A DNA stretch of 64,000 bases from an uncultured Verrucomicrobia subdivision 3 bacterium (lineage in GTDB: Bacteria > Verrucomicrobiota > Verrucomicrobiae > Limisphaerales > UBA11358). Of the stretch, positions 34,087-41,341 are shown piece by piece. The DNA lies in contig CAINDH010000136.1 of NCBI GenBank assembly GCA_903847285.1, positions 9,986 to 73,985 of the forward strand, in the 5' to 3' direction. The notes beneath the pieces were generated by a model. That model worked only from the letters and a program-made list of their open reading frames with translations. It was not told where the DNA came from and made no database searches. The translations under genes were made by a program, and so were the position numbers. Each line of letters begins with the position of its first letter. The stretch's first letter is position 1.

Positions 34087-35211
34087 ATGGCTTCTGCGGA
34101 CATTCAATTCATGCGCCTCGCGCTGCGGCTGGCGCGCAAAGGTTTTGGCGCAACATCGCCCAACCCGATGGTCGGCGCGGTGCTGGTGAAAAATAAAAAG
34201 GTCATCGGACGCGGGTGGCATCGGCGCGCCGGTTTGCCCCACGCGGAAATCGAGGCGCTTCGCGACGCCCAAAAACACGGTCATAACCCCAAGGGCGCGA
34301 CACTTTACGTCACGCTCGAACCCTGCTGCACGCATGGCCGCACGCCGCCTTGCACGGATGCCATCATCGCGGCAGGCATCAAGCGCGTCGTCATCGGCGC
34401 GACTGATCCGAATCCGAAGCACGTAGGCAAGGGATTTAAGATTTTGCAGCGCGCGGGGATTGAAGACCTTCACGGGATTCTCAGTGAAGAATGCACAGAA
34501 TTAAACGAAGCCTTCAACCACTGGATTGCTTTCCGCACGCCGTTCGTCACCGTGAAGGCCGCGATGACGCTGGATGGAAAAATCGCAACCGCCAGCGGCG
34601 AATCGAAATGGATCACCGGCGAACTCGCCCGGGCGCACGGAATGAAATTACGGCGTGGCAGCGATGCGATTTTGGTCGGGGTGAACACGGTGCTGGCCGA
34701 TAATCCGAGCCTTACGGACAGAAGTCGGAATACAAATACGCGACTCCGCCGAATCGTGCTGGATTCCTTGGCGCGCACACCGCTGACGGCGAAAGTGGTA
34801 AGCGATCAATTTCCCACGTTGACGACGATTGTAGTTTCTAACCGCGCTCCACAGACCCGCGTTGAAATGCTCGCCAAACGCGTGAATGTGCTGGTCATGC
34901 CGCCGGCCAAATCAAAAATCAAAAATCAAAAATCAAAAATCGATTTAGGCTGGCTCTTGAAAAAACTCGGCTCCGAAAACGTCGCGAGCCTGCTGGTTGA
35001 GGGCGGTGGCGAAGTGAATGCTTCCTTTCTGCTCGGCGGTTTCGCGCAGCGCGTAGCATTTTTCTACGCGCCGAAAATTCTCGGCGGACGCAATGCGCGC
35101 AAAGGTGTGGCGGGTGATGGCGCGAAAAGTTTGAACGAGGTCGTCCAACTTAATGCAGTTAAATGGCTGCGGCTGGGCGCAGATGTGCTGCTCACGGCGC
35201 GGGTGAAGTGA
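34087..35211 (+). CDS. ribD: Riboflavin biosynthesis bifunctional deaminase/reductase RibD
   Basis: 374 residues. The N-terminal deaminase (about 1-145) has the zinc site HAEIEAL and PCCTHGRTPPC and the typical FGATSPNPMVGAVLV start. It converts diaminohydroxyphosphoribosylaminopyrimidine. The C-terminal reductase (about 150-374) shows MTLDGKIATASGESKWITG, the NADPH-side segment SDAILVGVNTVLADNPSLT and LLVEGGGEVNASFL. Together they do the second and third steps of riboflavin synthesis. A lysine-rich insertion of about 11 residues (near 275-285, S-K-I-K-N-Q-K type) is encoded by a heptanucleotide tandem repeat and sits in a loop before the last part of the reductase. No other rib gene lies nearby. 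A strong promoter and terminator follow downstream. Confidence 0.96.
   Translation: MASADIQFMRLALRLARKGFGATSPNPMVGAVLVKNKKVIGRGWHRRAGLPHAEIEALRDAQKHGHNPKGATLYVTLEPCCTHGRTPPCTDAIIAAGIKRVVIGATDPNPKHVGKGFKILQRAGIEDLHGILSEECTELNEAFNHWIAFRTPFVTVKAAMTLDGKIATASGESKWITGELARAHGMKLRRGSDAILVGVNTVLADNPSLTDRSRNTNTRLRRIVLDSLARTPLTAKVVSDQFPTLTTIVVSNRAPQTRVEMLAKRVNVLVMPPAKSKIKNQKSKIDLGWLLKKLGSENVASLLVEGGGEVNASFLLGGFAQRVAFFYAPKILGGRNARKGVAGDGAKSLNEVVQLNAVKWLRLGADVLLTARVK
34909..34941 (+). repeat. Heptanucleotide tandem repeat inside ribD
   Basis: The unit AAAAATC occurs four times in a row (34914-34941), preceded by a partial unit. It encodes a repeating Lys/Asn/Gln/Ser/Ile stretch in the reductase domain. 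The frame is kept across the repeat. Similar heptad repeats occur at 37174-37201 and 37437-37466. Confidence 0.9.
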
Positions 35212-35234
35212 TTTAAAGCGCTCCGTCATCCACC

Positions 35235-35265
35235 TTGACAAAGTGGGTCGCATCGGGTTTACTAT
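35235..35265 (+). promoter_or_regulatory. Sigma-70-type promoter ahead of the 36-codon leader ORF
   Basis: A perfect -35 box TTGACA (35235-35240) is followed by TACTAT (35260-35265); the spacing of 19 bp is long, and TTTACT two bases earlier is an alternative at 17. It lies 13 bp before the leader ORF start and 24 bp after the ribD stop. Confidence 0.55.
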
Positions 35266-35277
35266 GCCGCGTTAGAA

Positions 35278-35388
35278 ATGAAAACCACGTTCGCAACATC
35301 AATGAAGACGCATGCGCCGGTTAATGGCTGGAAGGCCATTTGCCAGCGCTATTCCCGTCCATTGGGCGTCGTGGGAGTGAGATTCTAA
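35278..35388 (+). CDS. 36-residue leader-type ORF before a terminator
   Basis: A short open frame, ATG 35278 to TAA 35386-35388, encoding 36 residues that start M-K-T-T-F and end GVVGVRF. It begins 13 bp after a candidate promoter and ends 14 bp before a strong hairpin with a T tract, which in turn lies 23 bp before an orphan gene. That order (promoter, short ORF, terminator, gene) is the order of an attenuator leader peptide, but the residues show no run of a single amino acid, so a starved-codon mechanism is not supported. No ribosome-binding site is clear. It could equally be a small RNA gene with a chance ORF. Confidence 0.4.
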   Translation: MKTTFATSMKTHAPVNGWKAICQRYSRPLGVVGVRF

Positions 35389-35402
35389 TTTAAGAAATTT
35401 TC

Positions 35403-35447
35403 AAAAACCCGCGATTGCCCAAGGCATTCGCGGGTTTTTTGCTTTTT
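35403..35447 (+). terminator. Rho-independent terminator or attenuator before the 112-residue orphan gene
   Basis: AAAACCCGCG (35404-35413) pairs with CGCGGGTTTT (35429-35438), with a nested TGCC/GGCA stem in the loop and a further T-rich run GCTTTTT. It is a very stable hairpin. It ends the transcript from the promoter at 35235 unless antitermination occurs. Confidence 0.9.
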
Positions 35448-35469
35448 AACCAAACACGAAAGGAAAAAT

Positions 35470-35808
35470 ATGAAACTGAAAGAAAACAAACTACGGACGA
35501 CATTTGCGCCCGAGACACGGTTCGAGCCGCGGCTGGCGCCGCCGGTTCCATTCCGCGCCGCACTCGATAACGACTTCGAGCGGCTCAAAACGGAACTGCT
35601 CGCCCGGCAACTTGCCCGCACTGGTGCGCCCGAACTCAATGCCCCGCTCCGGCGCGCGGCAAACGATGCCGCCGCGCTGGCGTGGAATACGCTTTTCCCG
35701 CTACTGGTGTTCCCGGCGTTGTTCGAGGAAAAGGTGTCGGAAACTATCCGCCACACTCAACGGCAGGCGCGAATCTATGCGGCAAGCCGCGAAATTATCG
35801 CCGCATGA
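35470..35808 (+). CDS. Conserved-looking hypothetical protein, 112 residues
   Basis: Starts at ATG 35470 with a good ribosome-binding site (GAAAGGA seven bases before). The protein is arginine- and alanine-rich, with a basic, proline-containing first third (TFAPETRFEPRLAPPVPFRA) and two predicted amphipathic or hydrophobic helices, the second including WNTLFPLLVFPALFEEKV. No signal peptide or enzyme motif is seen and no family is recognised. It is preceded by a promoter, short ORF and terminator, suggesting conditional expression through readthrough. The opposite-strand debranching-enzyme gene converges on it, with a terminator for that gene in between. Confidence 0.6.
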   Translation: MKLKENKLRTTFAPETRFEPRLAPPVPFRAALDNDFERLKTELLARQLARTGAPELNAPLRRAANDAAALAWNTLFPLLVFPALFEEKVSETIRHTQRQARIYAASREIIAA

Positions 35809-35905
35809 AAAACCGACCGACAGAATCCGCCTCGTTCTCGTCGTCGTCCTCGGTTGCGAACTGATTTCGCGCCCGAGCACGCCGCCGAGTATTTTGTGGG
35901 GATAC

Positions 35906-35950
35906 AAAAAAGGAGCGCGGATAGCTTCTCTGCAAGCCATTCCGCGCTCC
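35906..35950 (-). terminator. Rho-independent terminator of the debranching-enzyme gene
   Basis: On the minus strand a perfect 10-bp stem GGAGCGCGGA (complement of 35941-35950) with TCCGCGCTCC (complement of 35912-35921) is followed by TTTTTT (complement of 35906-35911). It lies 13 bp beyond the stop of the minus-strand gene. Confidence 0.92.
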
Positions 35951-35963
35951 GAAATTTTAGAAT

Positions 35964-38900
35964 TTACTTTAACAATTTCCAGACCCGCAACGCCTCCGTT
36001 GCGCCCCACGCCTGCGCGTCGCAGCCGCGTTGCGTGTGCGGCGCGTCGCCGTCGAGGATTTCGGGAAGCTGGCCGAGGCAGCCTTCATTCAATAATTTTT
36101 CCGAGCTGCCCAGATAACTTTTTGCTGCCCCCACGGCTTCTGGCGAAAATTCCCATGCCGCCGCCAGGGCCTCACAAAAAGTCGGAAACGTCCATGTCCA
36201 CGCCGTGCCGTTGTGATATGCGGGTTTACGGCGCGTGTCCTCGTCGCCTTCATAGCGCGGCCAATACGGCTCCGGCGGATTATTAAGCAGTTGTCCGTCG
36301 TTGCCATAAATTGCGAGCGGCGTTTTCACTGGCAATGGTGCGAGCGAACGCAGCGCGCCCGGCACGATGAGAAATTTCTGCGCCGCTTCCACGCAACGTT
36401 TTGCGCGTTCGCCCTTCACCAATCCGAGGCTGACGGCAAACAGGCAATTGCTCCGCAACGCATCGCTCGCCGTCGCGTCTCGGGCAATGACATTTGATTT
36501 GGCGATCAGCACATCGGCAAACCAGCCTTGTTCTTCAAGCCAAAATAATTTCTCAAACGAAGCCATCGCGTGTTCGGCGCGGTCTCGCCATTTCTTTCGG
36601 TCGTCCTTCACTGAAATTTTCTCCAGCAGCCGCAGCAGCCGGATCCACAGCGCTTGAATCTCGACGGGATACCCTTCGCGCGGTGTGCCGGCGGGAAAGT
36701 TCGTATCCATCCAGGTGAAATGGCTCGGGCTCCAGATGAGCGCGGAGTCGGCATCCATGCGAATGCCGTTTGGCGTTCCGCGTGAGTAATTTTCCGCGAT
36801 ACTCGTCAACACATCACGGAGCGTGCGCCCATTTTCATCAACCTGTGTATCAAAAAAGCTTTCAGCTTCAGAAAGTTCTTCGCACACGATGGCAAACCAC
36901 AGTGGCGCATCACTCGTGTCGCGATTGGAAACGTCGTTGCCGTGAATGGTGTTGGGCAACGTGCCGTCTTTCTCAAATCTGGCAAACGTGAGCAACAGTT
37001 GTTTGACCTCATCCACCATGCCCGCTGCCAGCAAGCCGCGCGCACAAATCAGCGAGTCACGGCCCCAATCGAGAAACCATGGATAACCGGCGATGACGGT
37101 CTTGCCCTGGTCGCGGCGCACAACGAATTGTTTTGCGGCGCGTTCGAGCTGAGTTTCAAAATTGCTGTCAGAATTTCCGCTTTCCGCTTTCCGCTTTCCG
37201 CTTTTAATTTCCTCGGTTTCTGCCGTCAGCACCAGAGTCGCCTCCGCACCTTTTGCTAGCGGAATTTCAAACCAGCCGGGGCTGTAGGCATCGCCACTGC
37301 CGGTCTGACCGCGCGTCTGTTCGACGGGATGCGGGATATTTTCGCACCATTCTGGCTGCGGATGAAATTCGCCGGCGTCGGCAAATACTCGGAGCTGGCG
37401 ATCGCTCGCCGGCGTGAAAGCGAAACCGCAGTTGTTTTTAATTTTAGATTTTGGATTTTGGATTTCTCGACAGTTGGACGCGAAGTGGAAATCCGCGCCG
37501 GCGTTCCGCTTGGTCTCGCTATGAAAATTCCGATCCTCGATGTCCACGCGCACCGTCAGACGAACGTCGGCATTGGCGGGTAGCTGTTTACCGACCGCCA
37601 GTTTTTCCGTGGGCCGGCTGAATTGAAAGATGGTCGTGTTCTTGCCTTCAATCATTTCCGCGCGCAATACGATTTCCACCGTGCGGCCATCGCCTGCGTT
37701 CTCCACAAAATTCCACACGACGGATGCACTGGCTTGGAACGACGTCAGGCTTTTGAAATCGAGCGGCGAGAGGAAACCATCGGCGTTTACCCAAGCCCGG
37801 ATGCGCTTCACGAAAACGTGGCGATCCACCGGCACGGCTGGATTCAGGTTCGCGGCTAGTGCGCAGTCGTATTTGGAATTAACACGCCCCAAATCCGCGC
37901 ACAGCCGCGCCATGCCACCGAGGCCGTTGGTCAACAAGGCCAGCGTTGATGGTAGATGTTTAGTGGTCGAAAGGCAGGGCGGTTCGGGCGCGAGAAACCG
38001 GAAGGCGGCCGAAATTTTTTGCGTGGTGGTGGCGTAGCGCTCCAAAACCAATTCCGTCTCGGCGGAAATGTCTGTGGGCGCGAAGCAGGCAATTTGGCGT
38101 TCGCCGACGACTATAGACTGGACGTGCTGCGTATTGCGTGCCGCTTGCTGCATCGTTACCAATGTTGCCCGGAACGGTGCGCTGTCTTCTACCAGCAGCC
38201 AGTGACCAGGCGGCACGAGAGTGATGCGGCGGGCATCAAGTAATGTCCAAGTGATGACGCGCGGGAAAATTTTTCCAGCTTCGGTTTCGGCAAGCAATTT
38301 CGGGAATGGAGTCTGCGCGTGTTGCTTGGCGAATTCGCTGGCGGCAGCGAGGAAGTTTTTAGGTGAGTCCTCCACTTGTTCCGCGAGCCAATGCCAGTCA
38401 AGGTTAGCCACGGTTTCAGCAGGAATGATTTTACCCAATGACTCCAGGGCAAACGCAGCCTGCGCGCGGGCACGGCGGTAGCCATCGCCACTCAAGCCCA
38501 CGGGCTTTTCTGTCGGGGCGAGACAATGGACCGCCCCCGCTGCGAGCGGAAAAATAATTTCACCGCTTTGGCGGTCGAGGAGTGGTTGAAGGCCGCCGAG
38601 AAGCGCATAGTTAAAATTTGAAAATTGAATCTTGGAATGGTCCGGCGGGAGTGCAAATAGATTGGAGTTGACCGTGTCTGTGTTGACCAAAATTAAAACG
38701 GAATCTTTGCCTTCGGCGGATTCGCGTAGGAGCGCATACACAGGTGAGTCGGGCGCACTCAAGCGGGTAAGTTTTGAGCCGTCGAAAAAGCACGGATGGT
38801 CGGCGATGAGCGCGTTCAGTTGCGCAAGTTCAGAGACGATGTTTTCGGCAGCATCCCAATTCAATCCAGTCACGCCATGCACACGGATCTTTTCGGTGGC

Positions 38901-40268
38901 GAGCCACTCCACACCGCAGGTAAAACCAAAGCCGCCGCTGGGACTGGTCAAGGCGCATAGCCGATTCCGTAAAAGCGACCAGGCGTGGCCGCGTTTGGCG
39001 AGGCGGTCATTGTCGTGCGTTTCAGAATAATGGACGTAGCTGCCGATGCGTTCGTTCTGGCGGTTGGCGTAGTCGAGATACCACGCGACCTCTTTGCCGG
39101 AATAATTTTGGAACAGCTCTGAATAGGCCCATTGCATCCCACCTTCGGTCAGCAAGCTTTCTGTGGCGTCCCAGGATCCGCCGAGCCCTTCAAGGAGAAA
39201 AATGGCCTCAGGAAATTCTACCTGCACGCGGGCGATGATGTATTGCCATGCGGCGGTGGGAACTTTGTAGCCGGCATCGCAGCGGAAACCATCGACACCG
39301 CGCCGACACCAGACAAGTAGTGAGTCGGCGATCAAGTCCCACAGTTTCACGTCGTGCTGTTCGAGTTCGACGAGGTCTTCCCAAACCGTGCCCCATGCGC
39401 CGGGGCTGGCGAATTCGCCGTCCGGTTTTTTTAGAAAAAATTGCGGGTGATTTTCCTGCAAGCTCGAGCCCCAACCGGTGTGGTTGATGACGATGTCTAT
39501 GAAAATTCTAGCGCCGAGTGAATGAGCGGCGGAAGTCAGTTCGCAAAATTGGTCAATGCCGGTGGTGCGATTGTCGAACTCGACGAGCGCGGGGTCGACG
39601 GCGGTCAAATCTAATGCGGCATAAGGGCTGCCGCTGCGCCCGAAGCGTGCGTAGGTTGTCGGCGTCGGATGAACGGGCAGTAGATGGATGATGCGGCAGC
39701 CGAGTTTGGTGACGATGTGCGGAAGTTGTTTTGCGAGGTCGCGAAATTTTCCTGACGGCGGTAGCGTGGCATAGCCTTGCGCTTCGAGTGCCAGCAACTG
39801 CGTTTCCAGTTTTTCGTCGTAGGTGCTTGCGAGGTTTTTGGTCGCGCCAAACAAGCGGGTGAAGGCGCAGTAAATGGTGTTGGCGCTGCGCGTAAAATCT
39901 GGGTGCACTGAGATACCCACGTCTGCGCCATCTGGCCAGTGTTGCCAGTTTTTTTCGTCGAGCAGATAGGCTTTGGCTTGAAAGAAACCGACCTCGGCGA
40001 GCGGGAGTTCAATCTCCCAACCAAGGGCGGTGCGCTGCATCGGCACGTCGCGCCACGAGGAATTAGTGACGACGGCCGAATTGCCCCCAGCGGAAATAAT
40101 TTCCGCGCGGCGGGCGGAGGCGCGGCCGAGGTTGGTGCGGAGGCGGGCAGAGAAGTTTCCCCCGGGCAAATTTCCCGCGCCGTGCAGCGTGAAAAGAATT
40201 TTATCGCCGACAAAGCGCAACAGGCGATCGCCGGGGGCAGGGGTCATGACGGGGTTGGGTGTCTCCAC
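35964..40268 (-). CDS. Two-domain glycogen debranching enzyme: GH13-type alpha-glucanotransferase fused to GH133-type amylo-1,6-glucosidase
   Basis: 1434 residues without a signal peptide, so probably cytoplasmic. After an N-terminal beta-domain (1-110) comes a GH13 (beta/alpha)8 barrel, about 115-580: VHPTPTTYARFGRSGSPYA, IDIVINHTGWG, nucleophile Asp331 in GVDGFRCDAGYK, acid/base Glu360 in LLEGLGG, and Asp419 in SETHDNDR. A middle beta-region follows, then at about 1050-1434 an (alpha/alpha)6 GDE-C domain with YPWFLDWGRDSLICARGL, DGTLPNTIHGNDVSNRDTSDA and the closing NGTAWTWTFPTFCEAL. This is the order of the eukaryotic-type bifunctional debranching enzyme (glucanotransferase then 1,6-glucosidase), close to its usual length of about 1500. 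The gene carries two in-frame heptanucleotide repeats. A terminator follows; the promoter region is shared with the pilus ATPase genes. Confidence 0.88.
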   Translation of the reverse strand: METPNPVMTPAPGDRLLRFVGDKILFTLHGAGNLPGGNFSARLRTNLGRASARRAEIISAGGNSAVVTNSSWRDVPMQRTALGWEIELPLAEVGFFQAKAYLLDEKNWQHWPDGADVGISVHPDFTRSANTIYCAFTRLFGATKNLASTYDEKLETQLLALEAQGYATLPPSGKFRDLAKQLPHIVTKLGCRIIHLLPVHPTPTTYARFGRSGSPYAALDLTAVDPALVEFDNRTTGIDQFCELTSAAHSLGARIFIDIVINHTGWGSSLQENHPQFFLKKPDGEFASPGAWGTVWEDLVELEQHDVKLWDLIADSLLVWCRRGVDGFRCDAGYKVPTAAWQYIIARVQVEFPEAIFLLEGLGGSWDATESLLTEGGMQWAYSELFQNYSGKEVAWYLDYANRQNERIGSYVHYSETHDNDRLAKRGHAWSLLRNRLCALTSPSGGFGFTCGVEWLATEKIRVHGVTGLNWDAAENIVSELAQLNALIADHPCFFDGSKLTRLSAPDSPVYALLRESAEGKDSVLILVNTDTVNSNLFALPPDHSKIQFSNFNYALLGGLQPLLDRQSGEIIFPLAAGAVHCLAPTEKPVGLSGDGYRRARAQAAFALESLGKIIPAETVANLDWHWLAEQVEDSPKNFLAAASEFAKQHAQTPFPKLLAETEAGKIFPRVITWTLLDARRITLVPPGHWLLVEDSAPFRATLVTMQQAARNTQHVQSIVVGERQIACFAPTDISAETELVLERYATTTQKISAAFRFLAPEPPCLSTTKHLPSTLALLTNGLGGMARLCADLGRVNSKYDCALAANLNPAVPVDRHVFVKRIRAWVNADGFLSPLDFKSLTSFQASASVVWNFVENAGDGRTVEIVLRAEMIEGKNTTIFQFSRPTEKLAVGKQLPANADVRLTVRVDIEDRNFHSETKRNAGADFHFASNCREIQNPKSKIKNNCGFAFTPASDRQLRVFADAGEFHPQPEWCENIPHPVEQTRGQTGSGDAYSPGWFEIPLAKGAEATLVLTAETEEIKSGKRKAESGNSDSNFETQLERAAKQFVVRRDQGKTVIAGYPWFLDWGRDSLICARGLLAAGMVDEVKQLLLTFARFEKDGTLPNTIHGNDVSNRDTSDAPLWFAIVCEELSEAESFFDTQVDENGRTLRDVLTSIAENYSRGTPNGIRMDADSALIWSPSHFTWMDTNFPAGTPREGYPVEIQALWIRLLRLLEKISVKDDRKKWRDRAEHAMASFEKLFWLEEQGWFADVLIAKSNVIARDATASDALRSNCLFAVSLGLVKGERAKRCVEAAQKFLIVPGALRSLAPLPVKTPLAIYGNDGQLLNNPPEPYWPRYEGDEDTRRKPAYHNGTAWTWTFPTFCEALAAAWEFSPEAVGAAKSYLGSSEKLLNEGCLGQLPEILDGDAPHTQRGCDAQAWGATEALRVWKLLK
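37174..37201 (-). repeat. Heptanucleotide tandem repeat inside the debranching-enzyme gene
   Basis: TTTCCGC occurs four times in a row on the plus strand. On the coding strand it gives a basic Ser/Gly/Lys/Arg/Ala/Glu loop (near residues 1023-1032) between the middle beta-region and the GDE-C domain, keeping the frame. Confidence 0.9.
37437..37466 (-). repeat. Degenerate heptanucleotide repeat inside the debranching-enzyme gene
   Basis: Units of the form TTNNATT (TTTAATT, TTAGATT, TTGGATT, TTGGATT) run in phase. The coding strand reads as a Lys/Asn/Gln/Ser/Pro/Ile stretch (near residue 935-944), the same kind of sequence as the ribD insertion. Confidence 0.75.
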
Positions 40269-40494
40269 GCGGAAATTTTTAGCAGGAAGCAGCGCTGGCT
40301 GAAAGCAAAAGCGCGGTGGCCCGGATTTTTATTAGTATAGCCGGCCAGTTGCCAGCGGCGCGTTGCGGGTGGAAGTTCAGATTGAAGTTTCAGTGGAAAT
40401 TGCCGATGGATTGAAGGGTATAACTATTTTACTTTGGGTTGCTTTGATGGCGCGGGGTTACTAACTTGGCAGCAACGGTAGGAACAATTTACGC
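40269..40494. promoter_or_regulatory. Divergent intergenic region, debranching enzyme / pilus ATPase genes
   Basis: 226 bp between two divergent genes must hold both promoters. I see an AT-rich stretch (GGTATAACTATTTTACTTTGG, here spanning 40418-40438) that could serve the plus-strand genes, but no pair of boxes strong enough to place. No hairpin of note. Confidence 0.3.
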
Positions 40495-41340
40495 ATGGCA
40501 GCGACGACATTAAATTCCGGTGAGGCAGCTCAATTGCAGCAGACGATTGAGATGTTTGAGGTCATCGTGCAGTCACAGCCCTCGGACACGCAGTCGCTGG
40601 AAATTCTCAAGGAAGCCTATTCCAAACTTGGACGGGAGGATGACGTCATCAATACCTCCAAGCGCATCGCGCAGGCTTATTTGCAGCAAGGTCAACTTTC
40701 CTCAGCGATTCTCGAATACGAAACGGTCTTGCAGCGGCGTCCGGATGACAAGGATGTGCGCGCGGCGTTGGAGCAGATAGAGTCTAAGGCGAATAATGCT
40801 TCTGTGCAATCCACGCCGGAGGCATCGCCAGGGTCGGACACTATCCAGATGCGGAAAACAGCGGTTGCCAAGCCGTTGGTTGCGGCGGAGATGGATGATG
40901 GACGGAAGTCACTTTATAAAATTTACGTTGATAGCAAACTTATCACGGCGGGCGATTTTGATTTGTGCTGGCGCAACGTAGACTTGAACACACCGCCAAC
41001 GGATGTCATTGAGCCGTTTATTCAGACGTTGCATGAGAAGGGTGTGATGCAGATCGATAAATCTTTGAAGCTGATTTCCGATAAGTCGCGCGCGCCGTTC
41101 CTACCGCTGGAGCGTTATGACATGGACATTGATTTGGCGCGAGGTTTTCCGGCGGAAGTCTGTCGTCGCTGGTGCGTGCTGCCATTTGACCGCATGAGTA
41201 AGGCAATTTTGGTGGCGACGGCAAACCCGTTCAACCAACAGGCGGCGAAAGAACTTTCCGAGGCGACCACGCACCGTTTGCTGTGGTATCTCACTGCCCC
41301 GAGCGACTTGGTCATTAATCTCCGCAAGGCATTCCGCTGA
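40495..41340 (+). CDS. TPR protein with C-terminal type II secretion/pilus ATPase N-domain (MshEN-like)
   Basis: 281 residues. The first 100 residues hold TPR-like helices (QSLEILKEAYSKLGREDDVI, then QAYLQQGQLSSAILEYETVL). After a flexible linker, residues about 135-281 resemble the GspE/PilB N-terminal domain, with RAPFLPLERYDMDIDLARGF, VLPFDRMSKAILVATANPFN and HRLLWYLTAPSDLVINLRKA. Such domains bind the assembly platform, and in MshE types bind cyclic di-GMP. Here the domain is separate from an ATPase. The stop is 1 bp from the ATG of the full ATPase gene, so the two are almost certainly made together. A regulatory or adaptor role for the ATPase is inferred. Confidence 0.78.
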   Translation: MAATTLNSGEAAQLQQTIEMFEVIVQSQPSDTQSLEILKEAYSKLGREDDVINTSKRIAQAYLQQGQLSSAILEYETVLQRRPDDKDVRAALEQIESKANNASVQSTPEASPGSDTIQMRKTAVAKPLVAAEMDDGRKSLYKIYVDSKLITAGDFDLCWRNVDLNTPPTDVIEPFIQTLHEKGVMQIDKSLKLISDKSRAPFLPLERYDMDIDLARGFPAEVCRRWCVLPFDRMSKAILVATANPFNQQAAKELSEATTHRLLWYLTAPSDLVINLRKAFR

Positions 41341-41341
41341 T

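Noticed and set aside
35805..35864. 19-codon ORF starting in the stop codon of the 112-residue gene (ATGA)
   Set aside because: Serine-rich run from a repeated codon pattern, no recognisable function, and it extends toward the terminator only by chance.
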